Shown: positions 5,255 to 12,516 of the stretch, piece by piece | Layout of the letters: each line of letters starts with the position of its first letter | Numbering within the stretch: the first letter of the stretch is position 1 | Assembly (NCBI GenBank): GCA_965223305.1 | Contig: CBDCWT010000005.1 | Span: 1-12,585, forward strand | Direction: 5' to 3' | Source of the DNA: CBDCWT01 sp965223305 | GTDB taxonomy: Bacteria; Planctomycetota; Planctomycetia; Pirellulales; Pirellulaceae | DNA: 12,585 nucleotides | Notes under the pieces: generated by a model | Databases searched by the model: none | Seen by the model: the letters and a program-made list of their open reading frames with translations, nothing else | Told to the model about the DNA's origin: nothing | Program-made: the position numbers and the translations under genes

Positions 5255-7283
5255 CGAAGTACTGCAGCGATTTCCCGACGCTCGTGCGACAGGCGAAGGC
5301 CAGTACGAGGCCCGCTGCCCCGCTCACGAAGATCGCAGGGCGAGTCTCTGTATCGGCGTTCGTGACGAAAAGATTCTGCTTTGTTGTCAAGCCGGCTGTG
5401 AAACCAAGAGCGTCGTTCAGGCGGCGGGACTGAAGATGTCGGATTTGATGCCATCCTCGCAGACGAACGGCAAGGCTCGAATCGTTGCGACATACGACTA
5501 CCACGACGCACACGGAAAACTCGTCTACCAAACCGTTCGAATGGAACCGAAGGATTTCCGGCAACGCCAACCCGACGGCAACGGTGGATGGCATTGGAAC
5601 ATGAAGGGCATTACACGCATCCCCTATCGCCTTCCACAGTTACTCGCCTCGGCCGACGCCGTGCACATCGCCGAGGGCGAAAAGGACGTCGACCGGCTCT
5701 CTGCGGCTGGCATCGTCGCTAGCTGCAACGTGGGTGGTGCCGGCAAGTGGCGCGCCGACTACGCGCCCTACTTCGCCGATCGCGATGTCGTCGTTCTTCC
5801 AGACAACGACCCAGCGGGCCGCAAGCATGCTGAGCAAGTCGCCCTGTCGCTGGTTGGTGTCGCGGCCCACGTACGCATAGTCCAGCTTCCCGGTCTTCCA
5901 GACAAAGGTGACGTCAGCGATTGGCTGGACTCGCTTGGAGAAGCTGCAGATCCGTTGGAGCTATTGGGCGAGCTGGCGGAGCAGACACCACCTTGGACTC
6001 CAGTGGAATCGGTGCCGAAGGGGACGATCGTTCGCGCTAACGACCGGGAGAACTTCGGGAGCGTCGTAGCGGACAACGGTAAGACGTGCTCGGTCCACTT
6101 TGTCTCGCCAAGTGGTCAGGAAGCGACAGTCGAGTTGGCAAAGACTGACCTGTGCCGACAGGATGGCTCGCCACTGGATGGCCAGCAGAAGTCGAAGAAA
6201 CCGCGGTTCATCACCGAGCTGATCGACACTCCGGCTCTCTTGGCGCTCGATTTGAAGCCGCGCTTTCTGATTCGCAAGGTGCTTGTTGGCGGGCAGCCTT
6301 GCGTTGTCGGCGGCCGTAGCAAGACACTCAAGACCAGCATCACGATCGATCTGATCGTCTCCCTTGCATCAGGGTCACCCTTCCTCGAGAAGTTTGCGAC
6401 AGAACGGTCACGTGTGGCCTTTTGGTCCGGCGAGAGCGGGGCCACTACGATCCGGGAAACTGCTCGACGCGTTGCCAGTTCGAGAGGAGTCGATTTGGCC
6501 GCGTGTCCCGTGTTTTGGGGCTTTGACTTACCGAAGCTGTCCAGTGGCGACCATCTGCTGGCCTTAGCTGATGTCATCGCGGAGCAGGCCCTCGACGTTG
6601 TTGTGATCGATCCGCTGTATCTGGCTCTCCTGAGCCCGGAGACGGCTGGCATGGCCGGCAACGTCTTCGCCATGGGATCGATGCTTCAGCCCCTTTCTGA
6701 GCTCGCTCAGGCGACTGACGTCACGATCATCGTGCTGCACCACTACAGAAAGACCGGTCAGACCGACCGGGAAGAGCCAGCGCCGTTGGAGGAGCTTGCA
6801 CAATCGGGAATCGTCGAGTGGGCCCGCCAATGGATTCTGCTTGAGCGCCGACAACCCTACCAGGCCGACGGTCACCACAAACTGTGGATGCGTGCTGGAG
6901 GGTCATTCGGCCATTCCGGCCTGTACGCCGTCGATGTTGATGAGGGCGTGTACGAGCCTGAGCAGCCTGACAGTCGCCATTGGGACGTGGTGGTAAGAAC
7001 GACCACCGACGTCCGGGCTGAGGTCAAACAGGAGTACCAGGACCGCAAGATCAAAGACCAAGAGGAGCGAGAACGTGATCACTATCGGCGGCTGATTGAC
7101 GCGGCAAGGACAGTGGGTGAACAGGGTGATACCGAGAAGGCGCTACGCGTCCTGTCGGGTCTGAATCACACGAATTTCGGTCAGGCTTTGACGGTCGCCG
7201 TGAAAGACGGACGGATCGTCAAAACGGAGATCCAGAAGGCCAACAACCAGACGTACGAGGGGTGGAAATGGACAGGAAAATGA
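5244..7283 (+). CDS. Primase-helicase: zinc finger, TOPRIM, beta insert and RecA-like helicase
   Basis: This is a 679-residue protein from GTG 5244; GGGAG at 5233-5237 is 6 bases upstream. Residues 25-52 hold a primase-type zinc site (C25, H28, C47/C48, C52). TOPRIM spans about 138-230, with E144 in EGEKDVDRL and D187-N-D189 in LPDNDPAG. Residues about 257-312 (KGTIVRANDRENFGSVVADN) look like a small SH3-like beta domain. The RecA/RepA-like helicase follows: Walker A GGRSKTLKTS (356-365, K363), Walker B VVVIDPL (D456), and VLHHYRK (H499, H500). The C-terminus resembles a winged helix (EKALRVLSGLNHTNFGQAL). It should prime and unwind DNA at the element's origin. An iteron cluster begins at its stop codon. 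The upstream nuclease gene and the downstream ORF both overlap it. Confidence 0.92.
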   Translation: MTPNEVLQRFPDARATGEGQYEARCPAHEDRRASLCIGVRDEKILLCCQAGCETKSVVQAAGLKMSDLMPSSQTNGKARIVATYDYHDAHGKLVYQTVRMEPKDFRQRQPDGNGGWHWNMKGITRIPYRLPQLLASADAVHIAEGEKDVDRLSAAGIVASCNVGGAGKWRADYAPYFADRDVVVLPDNDPAGRKHAEQVALSLVGVAAHVRIVQLPGLPDKGDVSDWLDSLGEAADPLELLGELAEQTPPWTPVESVPKGTIVRANDRENFGSVVADNGKTCSVHFVSPSGQEATVELAKTDLCRQDGSPLDGQQKSKKPRFITELIDTPALLALDLKPRFLIRKVLVGGQPCVVGGRSKTLKTSITIDLIVSLASGSPFLEKFATERSRVAFWSGESGATTIRETARRVASSRGVDLAACPVFWGFDLPKLSSGDHLLALADVIAEQALDVVVIDPLYLALLSPETAGMAGNVFAMGSMLQPLSELAQATDVTIIVLHHYRKTGQTDREEPAPLEELAQSGIVEWARQWILLERRQPYQADGHHKLWMRAGGSFGHSGLYAVDVDEGVYEPEQPDSRHWDVVVRTTTDVRAEVKQEYQDRKIKDQEERERDHYRRLIDAARTVGEQGDTEKALRVLSGLNHTNFGQALTVAVKDGRIVKTEIQKANNQTYEGWKWTGK

Positions 7284-7561
7284 CACCGGGACAGATCACC
7301 GGAACAGGCTGTCCCCCTGTGTGGTCGGACAGGGGAACACACAGGGGGACACAGGGCCCCTTTAGGGGGGCCCTGTCCCCCTGTGTCCCTGTCCGTGCGA
7401 TGGACCCTGTGAGTGAAGGTCACCGGGACAGCTCGGTTGTTCCGGTGAAAACGCCACAAAGAAATCAAGGGACGTTTGCCCCTATCCGCAAGCCGACCGG
7501 CGACCAGTCGCGTCGGTGCCGGCTGCGGGTTGGCTCGTCTCTGACCGTTGGTCGGTTTTGA
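7280..7561 (+). CDS. Doubtful ORF coupled to the helicase stop and spanning the iterons
   Basis: This 93-residue frame starts at ATG 7280, which overlaps the helicase TGA as ATGA. The first half is rich in Gly, Thr, Pro and Arg (GTGCPPVWSDRGTHRGTQG) because it translates the repeats. The second half, VVPVKTPQRNQGTFAPIRKP and onward, is basic and looks unfolded. No domain is recognisable. The ATGA coupling and the absence of internal stops across 280 bp support translation. The repeat-driven composition argues that conservation here is for DNA rather than protein. It may be a real small protein, a translated origin, or a chance frame. Confidence 0.35.
   Translation: MTPGQITGTGCPPVWSDRGTHRGTQGPFRGALSPCVPVRAMDPVSEGHRDSSVVPVKTPQRNQGTFAPIRKPTGDQSRRCRLRVGSSLTVGRF
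7284..7447. repeat. Iteron-like repeat cluster, candidate replication origin
   Basis: Two repeat families interleave. Family A, TGTCCCCCTGTGT, is exact at 7310-7322 and 7374-7386 and exact but inverted at 7339-7351; 7327-7339 is a degenerate inverted copy (10 of 13). Family B, CACCGGGACAG, is exact at 7284-7294 and 7421-7431, with one mismatch at 7298-7308, and inverted as CACCGGAACA at 7438-7447. Family B forms the outer boundary and family A the centre, and together they include a long hairpin. The cluster begins right at the stop of the primase-helicase gene, the usual place for an origin recognised by such a replication protein. The repeats are seen directly; origin function is inferred. 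Confidence 0.72.
7339..7386. repeat. Very stable 20-bp hairpin in the iteron cluster
   Basis: The stem pairs ACACAGGGGG (7339-7348) with CCCCCTGTGT (7377-7386), then A-T, then CAGGGCCCC (7352-7360) with GGGGCCCTG (7367-7375). One 2-nt bulge interrupts it and the loop is TTTAGG. The arms are the inverted family A repeats. No T-run follows. It could extrude as a cruciform, serve as a single-strand initiation structure, or attenuate transcription beyond the helicase gene. Confidence 0.75.
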
Positions 7562-7564
7562 AAC

Positions 7565-7783
7565 ATGACCGAATCAAGTCGACATCCCGACCACACCAAC
7601 GACCACACTGGCCCTGGCTCCAGCTCCTACAACCCGCTGGTATTCCCGCGCGTCCGTTGTCCCAACTGCTCCGAACCCAAACCGAGGACGCTGCGGTCGA
7701 CATATCACCCCGAAGATGGTTCATCAATCCAGTATCGGGAGTGTCGGGCATGCGGCCGGCGGTTCTGGGCAGAGTTGGAATGA
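7565..7783 (+). CDS. Small zinc-ribbon protein
   Basis: This is a 72-residue protein from ATG 7565. Residues 1-28 are polar and disordered (His, Asp, Ser rich). The remainder is a compact zinc ribbon with C32-P-N-C35 and C60-R-A-C63-G, 24 residues apart, closing with GRRFWAELE. This resembles the Ogr/Delta-type activators of phage late genes and the N-terminal ribbon of NrdR-like regulators. It lies just before the HTH/terminase block, where a late activator would fit. A nucleic-acid-binding role is likely; activator is a guess. The ribosome site is weak. Confidence 0.68.
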   Translation: MTESSRHPDHTNDHTGPGSSSYNPLVFPRVRCPNCSEPKPRTLRSTYHPEDGSSIQYRECRACGRRFWAELE

Positions 7784-7790
7784 GTCGCGC

Positions 7791-7803
7791 GCTAAAGTTT
7801 AGC
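7791..7803. promoter_or_regulatory. Perfect 13-bp palindrome before the HTH gene at 7838
   Basis: GCTAAA-G-TTTAGC lies in the 54-bp gap between the zinc-ribbon stop and the next ATG. A short operator is plausible, bound by either neighbour. It is too short for a terminator and no T-run follows. Confidence 0.4.
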
Positions 7804-7837
7804 ACCATCATATTTGGAGACCTGCTAGGTTGGGCTC

Positions 7838-8062
7838 ATGACAACCTTTCACCTTCCAGCCGAATTCGACGTTATCAGCCTGGCGCGCGCAGCAACCGTT
7901 TTGCATCAGCACCCGGCTGCGATCTACAGAGCGTGTCAAGAGCTCGGGCTCACAGTCGCATTGCAGATCAACTCTGTTCCGCACTTCTCGGCCGGGGATA
8001 TCGATCGACTCGCAAGCTACTTCGCACAAAAGGACGACCGCCATGTGGCGCAAGATCGTTAG
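7838..8062 (+). CDS. Small HTH-like protein upstream of terminase
   Basis: This is a 74-residue protein from ATG 7838. VISLARAATVLHQHPAAIYRACQELGL is a helix-turn-helix of the MerR/excisionase type. It is followed by a beta hairpin (TVALQINSVPHFSAG) and a final helix (DIDRLASYFAQKD). It overlaps the next gene by 20 bp. The position, two genes ahead of the large terminase subunit, makes a DNA-recognition partner of terminase conceivable, but a regulator is more in keeping with the fold. The ribosome site is weak, GGT-TGGG just upstream at best. Confidence 0.65.
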   Translation: MTTFHLPAEFDVISLARAATVLHQHPAAIYRACQELGLTVALQINSVPHFSAGDIDRLASYFAQKDDRHVAQDR

Positions 8063-8291
8063 CCGACTGCAACAAACTTTCACCAAGGACGACGACATGA
8101 GCGAGCACGAATATCTTTGTGAGCTCGACCTTACAGAAGCGGAGATCGCGGCAGGGAAAGAGAGTGGCCAGTTGGAGCTCTGGCGCGAGGATGCCGACGG
8201 CAACCAATGGTATAGAGCGGCGCGGCAGCCAGTGATCTACGGTGTGGGTGACGACACGCCGTGGTCCCCGAAGCCAATGGGTCCTTCCTGA
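8043..8291 (+). CDS. Small acidic protein with two possible starts
   Basis: The 82-residue form starts at ATG 8043 (AAAAGGA 9 bases upstream). A 64-residue form starts at ATG 8097 (CCAAGGA 7 bases upstream). The two leaders are near copies (aaggacgac). The short form begins MSEHEYLCELDLTEAEIAAG and continues with ELWREDADGNQWYRAARQP. It is acidic and compact and ends in a proline/glycine tail. No family recognised. It sits between the HTH-like gene and terminase, ending 59 bp before the terminase ATG. Confidence 0.6.
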   Translation: MWRKIVSRLQQTFTKDDDMSEHEYLCELDLTEAEIAAGKESGQLELWREDADGNQWYRAARQPVIYGVGDDTPWSPKPMGPS

Positions 8292-8350
8292 ATCGCCTGC
8301 TATTCGCAGTTTCCCTCCGCCGCGTATTTTACGGACAGACTACCTACCGC

Positions 8351-10396
8351 ATGGTCAGTACCACTGAACGAGAACGGCAGCGGCTCAAGTCAGCCAATCG
8401 AGCTGCAGCAGAGCGAGACATCGCGTTGCGGCCGGTGGCCAATCCCGAACGGCGTGCCGAGTGTGAACACGACGATGCGTTGTGGCTGCGAACCTATCTG
8501 CCCAGCGTGTTCTATCACGGATTCACTGATGACCAGCTTGCGATCGTTCATGAGATCGGAGAGTCGCTGAAATACGGCACTAGCAAGTGCATCGCGGCAC
8601 CGCGCGGCGACGGCAAGTCGAGCATCACGCGCTACCTGCTTCTCAAGTATGCAATGTATAGACAGATCCGGTTTGGCCTCGTGGTCTGTGCAACTGACAC
8701 GAAGTCCGACGAAGCGTTGCGAGCGATCAAGGGACAGCTCCGCCGCAAGGGAACTCCATTGTGGGAGGACTTCCCTGTAGAGTCCGATGTCGGTGCGTAT
8801 GTGGGACCCGCGCCGCAGCGAGCAAACAACGTCACTGTTGGCGAACGTCGTGTTCATGTCGAATGGTCCGCCAAGCGGCTGATCCTGCCGACGTTCGTTG
8901 ATGACGAACCCGTCGGGCCGATTCTTTACGCGCTTGGCTGGGAATCAGAACAACTTCAAGGATGTAACGTACTCGATGTCCGTCCGGATTTTGTCATGCT
9001 CGACGACTTGGACAACCGCGACTCGCTGGCGGCTATAGATGGAATCGTGGCCGCAAAGATCGAAGAGATCGTCGACAAGACGATCGCTGGGCTTGGCGGA
9101 CCAGGACGACGGCTCGGCCAAGTCATGCTCTGTACCATCACGTCTCCCAGGTCAGCCGCGTTCAAGTACAGCGACCCGAAGCAGAAGGCCGCTTGGTCCG
9201 GGATTAGGTTGCCGCGGATCAAGGCATGGCCGGAGAGGATGGACCTCTGGCACCAGTACATCGAGCTACGCGCTAACGGACAAAACACGCGAGTTGATCC
9301 GGACGACCCCGCCAGCCCTGTCAAAGACCCGTTCGGCCGAAAAGCGTTTGCTTTTCTCCAGTCAAACTTCAAGGCAATGCACTCCGGCGCCGTACTTTCG
9401 AACGAGCACGACTTCGTGGCTGATCCGTTGGCGGACGGAACACCAACGCACCTGTCCGCATTGCAGAAGTGCTTCGACTTCATCGCTGATCGAGGAATGC
9501 CGGCATTCTTGACTGAGCACCAGAATGATCCACCGTCCGAGGAAAACGAAGTAGGCAAGATTGCGATCACGCGTGAGATCGTCCAGCGGAGGTTGGGTGG
9601 GCTCGAGCGACGCGAATTGCCGCCAGCCTGCCAGTTGGTCGCTGGTATCGACTTGGGCAAGCATGCCTGCCACTTTGTTGTAGCGGCCATGCGCCCGGGC
9701 GCGATTTGCAATGTGGTTGACTACGGAGTCATCGAAGTCATCGGCACCGAACGGACCGAGCAGGCCGAAATCATCGAGCGAGCGATCCTTCGGGCGCTCA
9801 CGGCATGGAAGGACATGATCAGCGATCAGCCGTTTCGAGACGCTGACGACAACGCAGTCAACCTGAGTTGCGTCTTGATCGACGCCGGATATTCGCAGGA
9901 TGCGGCGTACGAGTTCGTGCGACGGTTCGGCGAGCCGTACCGAGCGACGAAAGGCATTTCGCCGTTCCGTCCAGGACAGCGCAGCGTTAGCCGTCGTGTT
10001 GGGAATCACTGGTTCGCCCAGCAGCAGGCGGGGCGAGTCTGGCTGTACTCACTGGATGCGGACCATTGGAAGCGGCAGGTACATGGACGATTCATGACGG
10101 ACCCCATTGATGAGGACGGCCGCCCTAACCCCGGTTCGCTAACGCTGTTCATCCCTCGCGGCAACCGGGACCACAAAACTTACTCGGCACATATCCTAGC
10201 CGAGGAGTGGATCACTGACTTTGTGCCAGGCAAGGGTGAGCGTTCGCGGTGGCTAAAGCACAGCGGCAACAACCACTTTTTCGACGCTACGGCGCTCATA
10301 CTTGCCGCCGCCGAGATGGCCGGCCAGGGAATCTTCACTGAGCGATCGCCTTGCAAGCGGCTGTCGTTGGCGGAGTTGGCAGCAGTGACAAACTAA
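8351..10396 (+). CDS. terL: Phage terminase large subunit
   Basis: This is a 681-residue protein from ATG 8351. An extension to GTG 8261 overlaps the previous gene and has no ribosome site, so it is rejected, but the leader before 8351 is also weak. The ATPase domain has Walker A IAAPRGDGKSS (K89, S90) and Walker B DFVMLDDLDN (D218, D219). The RNase H-like nuclease domain has D434 in VAGIDLGKHA, D511 in VLIDAGYSQDAAYEF and D645 in HFFDATAL. These match the two-domain packaging motor that translocates and cuts concatemeric DNA into procapsids. Length is at the upper end for the family. Small subunit is not identified; the HTH-like gene upstream is the only candidate. A close-spaced run of genes follows downstream. 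Confidence 0.88.
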   Translation: MVSTTERERQRLKSANRAAAERDIALRPVANPERRAECEHDDALWLRTYLPSVFYHGFTDDQLAIVHEIGESLKYGTSKCIAAPRGDGKSSITRYLLLKYAMYRQIRFGLVVCATDTKSDEALRAIKGQLRRKGTPLWEDFPVESDVGAYVGPAPQRANNVTVGERRVHVEWSAKRLILPTFVDDEPVGPILYALGWESEQLQGCNVLDVRPDFVMLDDLDNRDSLAAIDGIVAAKIEEIVDKTIAGLGGPGRRLGQVMLCTITSPRSAAFKYSDPKQKAAWSGIRLPRIKAWPERMDLWHQYIELRANGQNTRVDPDDPASPVKDPFGRKAFAFLQSNFKAMHSGAVLSNEHDFVADPLADGTPTHLSALQKCFDFIADRGMPAFLTEHQNDPPSEENEVGKIAITREIVQRRLGGLERRELPPACQLVAGIDLGKHACHFVVAAMRPGAICNVVDYGVIEVIGTERTEQAEIIERAILRALTAWKDMISDQPFRDADDNAVNLSCVLIDAGYSQDAAYEFVRRFGEPYRATKGISPFRPGQRSVSRRVGNHWFAQQQAGRVWLYSLDADHWKRQVHGRFMTDPIDEDGRPNPGSLTLFIPRGNRDHKTYSAHILAEEWITDFVPGKGERSRWLKHSGNNHFFDATALILAAAEMAGQGIFTERSPCKRLSLAELAAVTN

Positions 10397-10414
10397 GGAA
10401 AAAGAGCCGACAGT

Positions 10415-10753
10415 ATGGAAGCAAAGTACATCGTCAAGCGAATGGGGACGTTTCCAGTCACCGGTGACGACAGGGAAAAAGAAGACTTCCCGCCGGCGGT
10501 TCATGAATATGACGAAGAAGTGGCGGAGTTTGGTCCATTCGATCACGAAGAGGCGCGACGCATTGCGATAACGGTCTTCGAAGAGACAGGTGACTCGGTT
10601 GAGATCTATCGCGTCGGGGAGAGTAACAGTATCGCGTCAATTTGGCCCGGTGGCGAATACATGATCGCGCAGCAGCATGACGACGAGGGAAGGACATTGC
10701 CACGAGACCAGTGGTTCGACTTTTGGACAGATGAACCAGGGTACGGAGACTAA
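10415..10753 (+). CDS. Acidic hypothetical protein after terminase
   Basis: This is a 112-residue protein from ATG 10415, 18 bp after the terminase stop, with AGAG 8 bases upstream. It is strongly acidic (EYDEEVAEFGPFDHEEARR, EETGDSVEIYRVGE, FWTDEPGYGD) with alternating strands and one clear helix, a single compact domain. No signal or membrane segment and no family recognised. Only 3 bp separate it from the metallopeptidase-like gene, so both belong to the terminase operon. Confidence 0.7.
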   Translation: MEAKYIVKRMGTFPVTGDDREKEDFPPAVHEYDEEVAEFGPFDHEEARRIAITVFEETGDSVEIYRVGESNSIASIWPGGEYMIAQQHDDEGRTLPRDQWFDFWTDEPGYGD

Positions 10754-10756
10754 GAA

Positions 10757-11557
10757 ATGGTTCAGTCTCAAGATCTCGTCGAGCTGTCACGGCAGATTGC
10801 ACCTAGGGACCTAGACGGCGTTCCGCTGTACGTCGTGTGGAGCAGTGAATTGCCCGGTGAGTTGCGCCTCGACGATATCGTTAGTGCCTGCACGTCGCGA
10901 CAGCTGGACCTCAGCCTACAAACTTGGCTGCAGTCGGTTGATCGATGGAGCGGCCGAGGGCCCGCCATCATCGTCAACGACCTATCGATCGAAAAGGAAG
11001 TAGGGGGGGTGACTGGCGGAGATATGGAATTCGGACGCGAGCTTGTCGACCAAAGGCTAGTCACCTACTTCATTCACGAGCTCGCGCACGTCCTAGACAA
11101 CGGAATTGACCTTGAGGAACCATGCCAGGAGGTTGTCGACTTTCGAGAGCTGCAACTTCAATGGTACTGCTCCGAAGAACCAAAGCTGCCTCCAATACCG
11201 TTCGAGCGGCATGACGGTCGCTGGATCCGCGCGCTCTGCCATGTTTCCCACCGCGCCGAACAACTCCTGGGGATGCGGCCCTGCTGGACGTTGCTCCTGC
11301 CGAGCAGCCTGTATCAAGTGTCGCCCGGCTGGTGTTACTTCGATGCAATTGTTGACGAACTCGAGACGTTTGACGGCAGCTTTGCCGAGCTGCTCGCCAC
11401 ACGACCTCCCGAGCGATTCATCGAGCTCTGGCGTAGCGACGTCAGTGAGTGGTTTAAGCAGCAAGTGCCTACGACAGCACTAGCGGCAACCGCCACAAGA
11501 TTCATTTGTCTTTTTGAACATGGAGAGAAAACGAAATGGCAACTGCAACGGACGTGA
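10757..11557 (+). CDS. Zinc metallopeptidase-like protein (HExxH)
   Basis: This is a 266-residue protein from ATG 10757, with GGAG (10745-10748) 8 bases upstream. The motif FIHELAHVLD gives H107-E108-xx-H111, the zincin active site, with a helix before it (ELVDQRLVTYF). The third zinc ligand is not obvious; acidic residues in DLEEPCQEVVDFRE or histidines near HVSHRAEQ are candidates. No signal peptide or membrane segment is seen, so it acts inside the cell or in a particle. A position shortly after terminase recalls prohead proteases, but those are usually serine peptidases. It overlaps the coiled-coil gene by 22 bp. Peptidase activity is inferred from one motif only. Confidence 0.7.
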   Translation: MVQSQDLVELSRQIAPRDLDGVPLYVVWSSELPGELRLDDIVSACTSRQLDLSLQTWLQSVDRWSGRGPAIIVNDLSIEKEVGGVTGGDMEFGRELVDQRLVTYFIHELAHVLDNGIDLEEPCQEVVDFRELQLQWYCSEEPKLPPIPFERHDGRWIRALCHVSHRAEQLLGMRPCWTLLLPSSLYQVSPGWCYFDAIVDELETFDGSFAELLATRPPERFIELWRSDVSEWFKQQVPTTALAATATRFICLFEHGEKTKWQLQRT

Positions 11558-12192
11558 TCACAGAACTCCGAGAGCAAGACAAAAGCCGAGCTGCAGAGTA
11601 CCGCGAACTGGCGCGCCGATTGGCGGCCGACGAGCAAGTCGACGCCGGTGAGGTTCGCAGCATTCTGGATGCTGCCGGCAAGACGCCGAATGAGCTATCG
11701 AGAAACGTTGATCGTCTACAGGAACGTGCCGAGCTGCAGCGGCAGCGTGCCACCATTCCTGACATAGAGGCCCGTCTGGTGGAGGCGAAACAAGAGATCC
11801 AGCGGCACACCGACAAACTGCAGGCTGCGAAGCAATCCCACGCCGCCGCGGTGGCTCCTCTCGATGCCGAGATCCGAGAAATCTCGCGCACGATGATCGC
11901 GTTGAAAGGGCTGTCGAAGGAGCTCGCTCTTTCGTGTCCCGATGAATCGCTCGTCGCCCGCCACCGTTCTGTTCAGAGAACTATCCCACGGTTGCAGAAT
12001 GAACTTCAAGCCGCTCGGCGTCACGTGCACGAAAGAGAAGCTTGCCTTGCTACCGCGAGCGGGGACCGGCAGGCCAGAGTCTACCGAGGGCAAGTGGAGC
12101 GAGCTAGGGAAGAATTGGACTCTATCAGCCGGCGGCTAGCGGCTGCGGCTGCTGAAAATGAACAGTTGTATCAGGCAATGATCGATTACTAA
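11536..12192 (+). CDS. Coiled-coil protein
   Basis: This is a 218-residue protein from ATG 11536 (GGAGAG about 8 bases upstream). It is Ala, Arg, Glu and Gln rich. Residues about 50-110 (LSRNVDRLQERAELQRQRAT, IEARLVEAKQEIQRHTDKL) and 145-215 (RTIPRLQNELQAARRHVHE, QVERAREELDSISRRLAAA) form two long heptad-containing helices joined by a short hinge. No membrane segment. Its position before the tape-measure-like gene fits a tail assembly, scaffold or chaperone role, but the sequence shows only the coiled coil. The start overlaps the upstream gene by 22 bp, which suggests coupled translation. Confidence 0.75.
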   Translation: MATATDVITELREQDKSRAAEYRELARRLAADEQVDAGEVRSILDAAGKTPNELSRNVDRLQERAELQRQRATIPDIEARLVEAKQEIQRHTDKLQAAKQSHAAAVAPLDAEIREISRTMIALKGLSKELALSCPDESLVARHRSVQRTIPRLQNELQAARRHVHEREACLATASGDRQARVYRGQVERAREELDSISRRLAAAAAENEQLYQAMIDY

Positions 12193-12219
12193 ACGGGTGA
12201 ACAGCGAGGTCAAAATGAA

Positions 12220-12516
12220 ATGAATGTCAGAAGAGCCGCCGAGCAGATAGTGGACAATGCGGCTCTAAGCCGCGACCAGAAGATTGACGCCATCGTCGAA
12301 TTAGTCAAGTCAAACTCGACGGTATCAATCTTTCCGCCGCTGTTCGGCAAACAACAACTGCTCCGAGACGAGCTGCGAGACTTCCGAAAGAGCACAGGCG
12401 AGTGCTTGCAGAGACTCGTCGACGCGCAAACTGCGCAAGCCACAGTAATCAAGCAAAACTTCGAACTTGTCCGCGAGATGATCGGGGACGGCAAACGGGA
12501 GCAAGCAGATGGCTAG
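12220..12516 (+). CDS. Small helical hypothetical protein
   Basis: This is a 98-residue protein from ATG 12220, with GAGGT (12206-12210) 9 bases upstream; a nearby ATG at 12215 meets TGA at once. It is mostly alpha-helical: AAEQIVDNAALSRDQKIDAI, then LLRDELRDFRKSTGECLQRL and IKQNFELVREMIGDG, with a short proline loop (IFPPLFG) between. No family recognised. It overlaps the next gene by 8 bp. By position it could be a tail assembly chaperone, but nothing in the sequence proves it. Confidence 0.65.
   Translation: MNVRRAAEQIVDNAALSRDQKIDAIVELVKSNSTVSIFPPLFGKQQLLRDELRDFRKSTGECLQRLVDAQTAQATVIKQNFELVREMIGDGKREQADG

Noticed and set aside
6116..6673. 185-residue minus-strand frame inside the primase-helicase
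   Set aside because: Antisense of the Walker A/B region, with biased composition; no independent support.
7284..7447. CRISPR array
   Set aside because: Repeats are short, occur in both orientations and are unevenly spaced, with no uniform spacers and no cas genes.
7181..7468. Minus-strand frame across the iteron cluster
   Set aside because: Open only because the GC-rich repeats lack stops on both strands; it runs antisense to the helicase 3' end.
7516..8100. 194-residue plus-strand frame overlapping the zinc-ribbon and HTH genes
   Set aside because: It lies out of frame across two better-supported genes and their gap, with Arg/Ser/Pro-rich composition.
8261..8350. Longer terminase start at GTG 8261
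   Set aside because: It overlaps the previous gene, lacks a ribosome site and adds residues unlike terminase N-termini.
8956..9711. 251-residue minus-strand frame inside terminase
   Set aside because: It lies fully opposite a gene with clear catalytic motifs, is Ser/Pro/Arg rich, and has no family signature; it is a shadow.
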